64,000 nt of DNA from Flavobacterium gawalongense (lineage in GTDB: Bacteria; Bacteroidota; Bacteroidia; Flavobacteriales; Flavobacteriaceae). Made by a program: the position numbers and the translations under genes. Below, piece by piece: positions 61,564-64,000 of this stretch; positions within the stretch are counted from its first letter, which is position 1, and every line of letters begins with the position of its first letter. The DNA lies in contig NZ_VJZP01000002.1 of NCBI RefSeq assembly GCF_007097265.1, positions 1 through 64,000 on the forward strand, given 5' to 3'. The notes under the pieces were generated by a model. It saw only the letters and a list, made by a program, of their open reading frames with translations, was not told where the DNA came from and did no database searches.

Positions 61564-62814
61564 ATGGCCTATTTATTTACGTCAGAATCTGTAAGCGAAG
61601 GACATCCAGACAAAATTGCAGATCAAATTTCGGATGCGTTAATCGATAACTTTTTAGCATTTGATGCTGACTCAAAAGTAGCTTGCGAAACTTTAGTAAC
61701 TACTGGTCAAGTAATTTTGGCTGGTGAAGTAAAATCAAACACCTATTTAGACGTACAACAAATCGCTCGTGACGTAATCAGAAAAATTGGTTACACTAAA
61801 AGCGAATACATGTTTGAAGCCAATTCTTGTGGAATCCTTTCTGCCATTCATGAACAATCTGCCGATATCAATCAAGGGGTTGACAGAGCAAATCCTGAAG
61901 AACAAGGGGCTGGAGATCAAGGAATGATGTTTGGTTATGCTACTAATGAAACTGACAATTACATGCCATTGGCTCTTGATTTATCACATAAATTATTGCA
62001 GGAATTAGCTATTTTAAGACGTGAAAATAACGAAATTACTTATTTGCGTCCAGATGCAAAATCTCAAGTAACTTTAGAATATAGCGATGACAATAAGCCA
62101 ACTCGTATTGACGCTATTGTAATCTCAACACAACATGATGATTTTGATGAAGAAGCTACAATGTTAGCAAAAATCAAAAAAGACATCGTTGAAATATTGA
62201 TTCCAAAGATTATTGCTAAAAATCCTGCACATGCTCATTTATTCAATGATAAAATCCAATACCATATCAATCCAACCGGGAAATTCGTAATTGGAGGACC
62301 ACACGGAGATACTGGGCTTACAGGAAGAAAAATTATTGTAGATACTTACGGTGGAAAAGGTGCTCACGGTGGTGGTGCATTCTCTGGAAAAGATCCAAGT
62401 AAAGTGGACAGAAGTGCTGCGTATGCAACCCGTCATATTGCTAAAAATTTAGTTGCAGCAGGTGTTGCTGACGAGATTTTAGTACAGGTTTCTTATGCAA
62501 TTGGTGTTGCAAAACCGATGGGTATTTTTATCGATACTTATGGCACATCAAAAGTGAATTTAACCAATGGTGAAATTGCTAAAAAAGTAGAAGCTATTTT
62601 TGATATGCGTCCTTACTTTATCGAGCAACGTTTGAAATTAAGAAATCCTATTTACAGCGAAACTGCTGCTTACGGACACATGGGACGTACTCCAGAAACG
62701 GTAACTAAAACTTTTTCTGCTCCAGGTGGAAACGAAAAAACAGTTACTGTTGAATTATTTACTTGGGAAAAATTAGACTTTGTTGACCAAGTTAAAACAG
62801 CTTTCGGATTATAA
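61564..62814 (+). CDS. metK: S-adenosylmethionine synthetase
   Basis: Makes SAM from methionine and ATP. 416 aa, slightly longer than the E. coli enzyme. Motifs: [21 protein letters not shown] at the start, [33 protein letters not shown] and [27 protein letters not shown]. It is divergent from the metX leader, so SAM production and precursor supply share a regulatory region. Confidence 0.97.
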   Translation: MAYLFTSESVSEGHPDKIADQISDALIDNFLAFDADSKVACETLVTTGQVILAGEVKSNTYLDVQQIARDVIRKIGYTKSEYMFEANSCGILSAIHEQSADINQGVDRANPEEQGAGDQGMMFGYATNETDNYMPLALDLSHKLLQELAILRRENNEITYLRPDAKSQVTLEYSDDNKPTRIDAIVISTQHDDFDEEATMLAKIKKDIVEILIPKIIAKNPAHAHLFNDKIQYHINPTGKFVIGGPHGDTGLTGRKIIVDTYGGKGAHGGGAFSGKDPSKVDRSAAYATRHIAKNLVAAGVADEILVQVSYAIGVAKPMGIFIDTYGTSKVNLTNGEIAKKVEAIFDMRPYFIEQRLKLRNPIYSETAAYGHMGRTPETVTKTFSAPGGNEKTVTVELFTWEKLDFVDQVKTAFGL

Positions 62815-62837
62815 GAATTATAATTCTATTTATACTG

Positions 62838-62865
62838 AAAACCAGCTCAATTGAGCTGGTTTTTA
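62838..62865 (+). terminator. metK terminator
   Basis: AAAACCAGCTC/GAGCTGGTTTTT, a perfect palindromic stem with a tight AATT centre, then a T tract. It is 22 nt after the metK stop codon. Confidence 0.88.
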
Positions 62866-62936
62866 ATTTTAGTAATAATAACTATCCAAAAACATAGCAA
62901 GCAGAAAAAAAATTTAACTTAACAGTCAAAAATTAA

Positions 62937-62944
62937 TAGTTTTG
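62937..62944 (+). promoter_or_regulatory. Candidate -7 box of the secreted protein gene
   Basis: TAGTTTTG matches TAnnTTTG, 26 nt upstream of the ATG. No TTG at the usual -33 spacing. Confidence 0.45.
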
Positions 62945-62970
62945 CGCTTTTTTTGTAATTTGCTAGAATT

Positions 62971-63762
62971 ATGAGAAACCTGATTCTATTCTTCTTCTTC
63001 ACTACAATCTCGATTGCATTCGGACAAAACCAAAAACTACTTTCTTCAAAGATAAATCACGTAATTATTGACGCCGATCAATTTTTAGGATACGATCAAT
63101 TTGACTACTATTATACTATTAAGAACAATGTCTTTTCTAAAATAAAAGACAAAGAATCTTTAGAATACAAAAACATTACTTTGGGGAAAATCACGAAAAT
63201 AGATTTACTAAATCCTTTAAAAATTGTTTTGTTCTACGAAAATTTTAATACCGCTATTTTACTTGACAACCAACTGAACGAGACTCAAAAAATAAACTTC
63301 TCAGAAAACCCAATTCCAATAGTTGTGAACGCTATAGGAATAGCTTCTCAAAACCAATTATGGGTTTACAACAGTTTAAATCAGCAAATTGGACTTTATG
63401 ATTATTTAAAAAATGACTATAAAGTCATTTCTACTTCATTCCCGGAAAGTATAAAATACTATCAATCAAATTTTAATGCTTTTTATTGGATAGATGATAA
63501 AAACAATTGGTTCTCCTGTGACATTTTTGGAAAAATAACAAAGAAGGGAAAAACACCCGATTTTGATTCGATAGAAATCATCAACGACAATCAATTTATC
63601 TTTTCCAAGAACTCCATTCTAACAATTGAAGACATTGAAAAGAATCAAAAATTCGAAATTGAAATTTTAGAAAAAACGTTTAAAAAATTCGGTTACAAAG
63701 ACCAAATTTTATCTATTTTTACATCAGGAGGAATTACAAATTATAAAATCACAATACCGTAA
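62971..63762 (+). CDS. Secreted protein of unknown function, likely beta-propeller-like
   Basis: A 263-aa protein with a signal peptide (MRNLILFFFFTTISIAFGQ, cut after AFGQ). The mature part is beta-rich with many aromatic residues and alternates short strands such as YYYTIKNNVFSKIK, VVNAIGIASQNQLWVYNS and QIGLYDYLKNDYKVIST, as in propeller proteins. No catalytic motif is seen. Its stop codon overlaps the start of the kinase gene (TAATG), so it is cotranslated with it. I do not recognise a named family. Confidence 0.75.
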   Translation: MRNLILFFFFTTISIAFGQNQKLLSSKINHVIIDADQFLGYDQFDYYYTIKNNVFSKIKDKESLEYKNITLGKITKIDLLNPLKIVLFYENFNTAILLDNQLNETQKINFSENPIPIVVNAIGIASQNQLWVYNSLNQQIGLYDYLKNDYKVISTSFPESIKYYQSNFNAFYWIDDKNNWFSCDIFGKITKKGKTPDFDSIEIINDNQFIFSKNSILTIEDIEKNQKFEIEILEKTFKKFGYKDQILSIFTSGGITNYKITIP

Positions 63763-64000
63763 TGCACATAGCAGTAGCAGGAAACATTGGATCAGGAAAA
63801 ACAACTTTGACACACTTATTGGCAAAACACTTTAAATGGGAACCCCATTTTGAAGATGTAGTCGATAATCCTTATTTAGATGATTTCTATCATCAAATGG
63901 AGCGTTGGTCTTTTAATTTACAAATTTATTTCTTGAACAGTCGTTTTCGTCAAGTAATGCAAATTCGGGAGAGTGGTAAAAAAATTATTCAAGACAGAAC
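63762..64000 (+). CDS. Deoxynucleoside kinase (partial)
   Basis: The first 79 codons of a kinase cut by the window end. The start MHIAVAGNIGSGKTTLTHLLAKHF holds the P-loop GNIGSGKT, followed by FEDVVDNPYLDDFYHQMERWSFNLQIYFLNSRFRQ, which fits deoxynucleoside (adenosine/guanosine) kinases of the dNK family. These phosphorylate deoxynucleosides in salvage. The start codon overlaps the preceding stop codon. Confidence 0.9.
   Translation, partial: MHIAVAGNIGSGKTTLTHLLAKHFKWEPHFEDVVDNPYLDDFYHQMERWSFNLQIYFLNSRFRQVMQIRESGKKIIQDR

Overview
The window is a chromosomal segment of a Flavobacterium-type bacterium (Bacteroidota). The 16S rRNA start, a GldA gliding-motility ATPase, an ExbB-ExbD-ExbD-TonB operon with typical Bacteroidota accessories, AT-rich intergenic DNA and many promoters of the form TTG-N18-20-TAnnTTTG all point this way. 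Almost every gene is housekeeping or biosynthetic. There is no prophage, CRISPR array or complete insertion sequence. The unusual content lies in regulatory RNA leaders, dispersed palindromic repeats and one small operon of unknown purpose.

Layout. 1-1100: 5' part of a 16S rRNA gene (minus strand) behind three tandem promoters about 122 bp apart. 1.5-6.9 kb: LolE/FtsX-type permease, NamZ-like lipoprotein, YkgJ-type protein, methyltransferase, DinB/YfiT-type protein and QueE. 7.2-13 kb: a seven-gene operon exbB-exbD-exbD-tonB-small membrane protein-PstS-like lipoprotein-TPR protein. 13.3-20.5 kb: HerA-like ATPase, cupin, then kynU-penicillin acylase-kmo. 20.6-24.2 kb: a MITE-like element, queA, aroA and a MazG-type gene. 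24.5-28.9 kb: an operon of an alpha-oxoamine synthase/acyltransferase fusion, a STAS-like protein and a soluble hybrid histidine kinase. 29.1-35.3 kb: dtd, rsgA and the pheA-aminotransferase-tyrA-DAHP synthase operon, led by an apparent Phe/Tyr attenuator. 35.4-39.4 kb: SDF symporter, gldA and a PLP decarboxylase.

39.6-62.8 kb is a sulfur and methionine island: a split metH plus metF behind a SAM-I riboswitch; a sulfate assimilation operon (permease, APS reductase, cysD, cysN, sulfite reductase, siroheme genes, ferredoxin-NADP reductase) next to an Rrf2 regulator; a Cys/Met gamma-synthase-family sulfhydrylase; metX-thrA behind a second SAM-I riboswitch and a long leader with two Cys-containing micro-ORFs, each followed by a terminator; and metK with a SAM-II-like leader. 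Together these reduce sulfate to sulfide, fix it onto acylated homoserine, methylate homocysteine and make SAM, which feeds back through the RNAs. The right end has a secreted protein of unknown function and the start of a deoxynucleoside kinase gene.

At least three repeat families are scattered between genes: a GC-rich palindrome (13 copies) at gene junctions that is sometimes translated, an element with a variable stem (six copies), and shorter palindromes. One of the short palindromes lies inside a SAM riboswitch arm.
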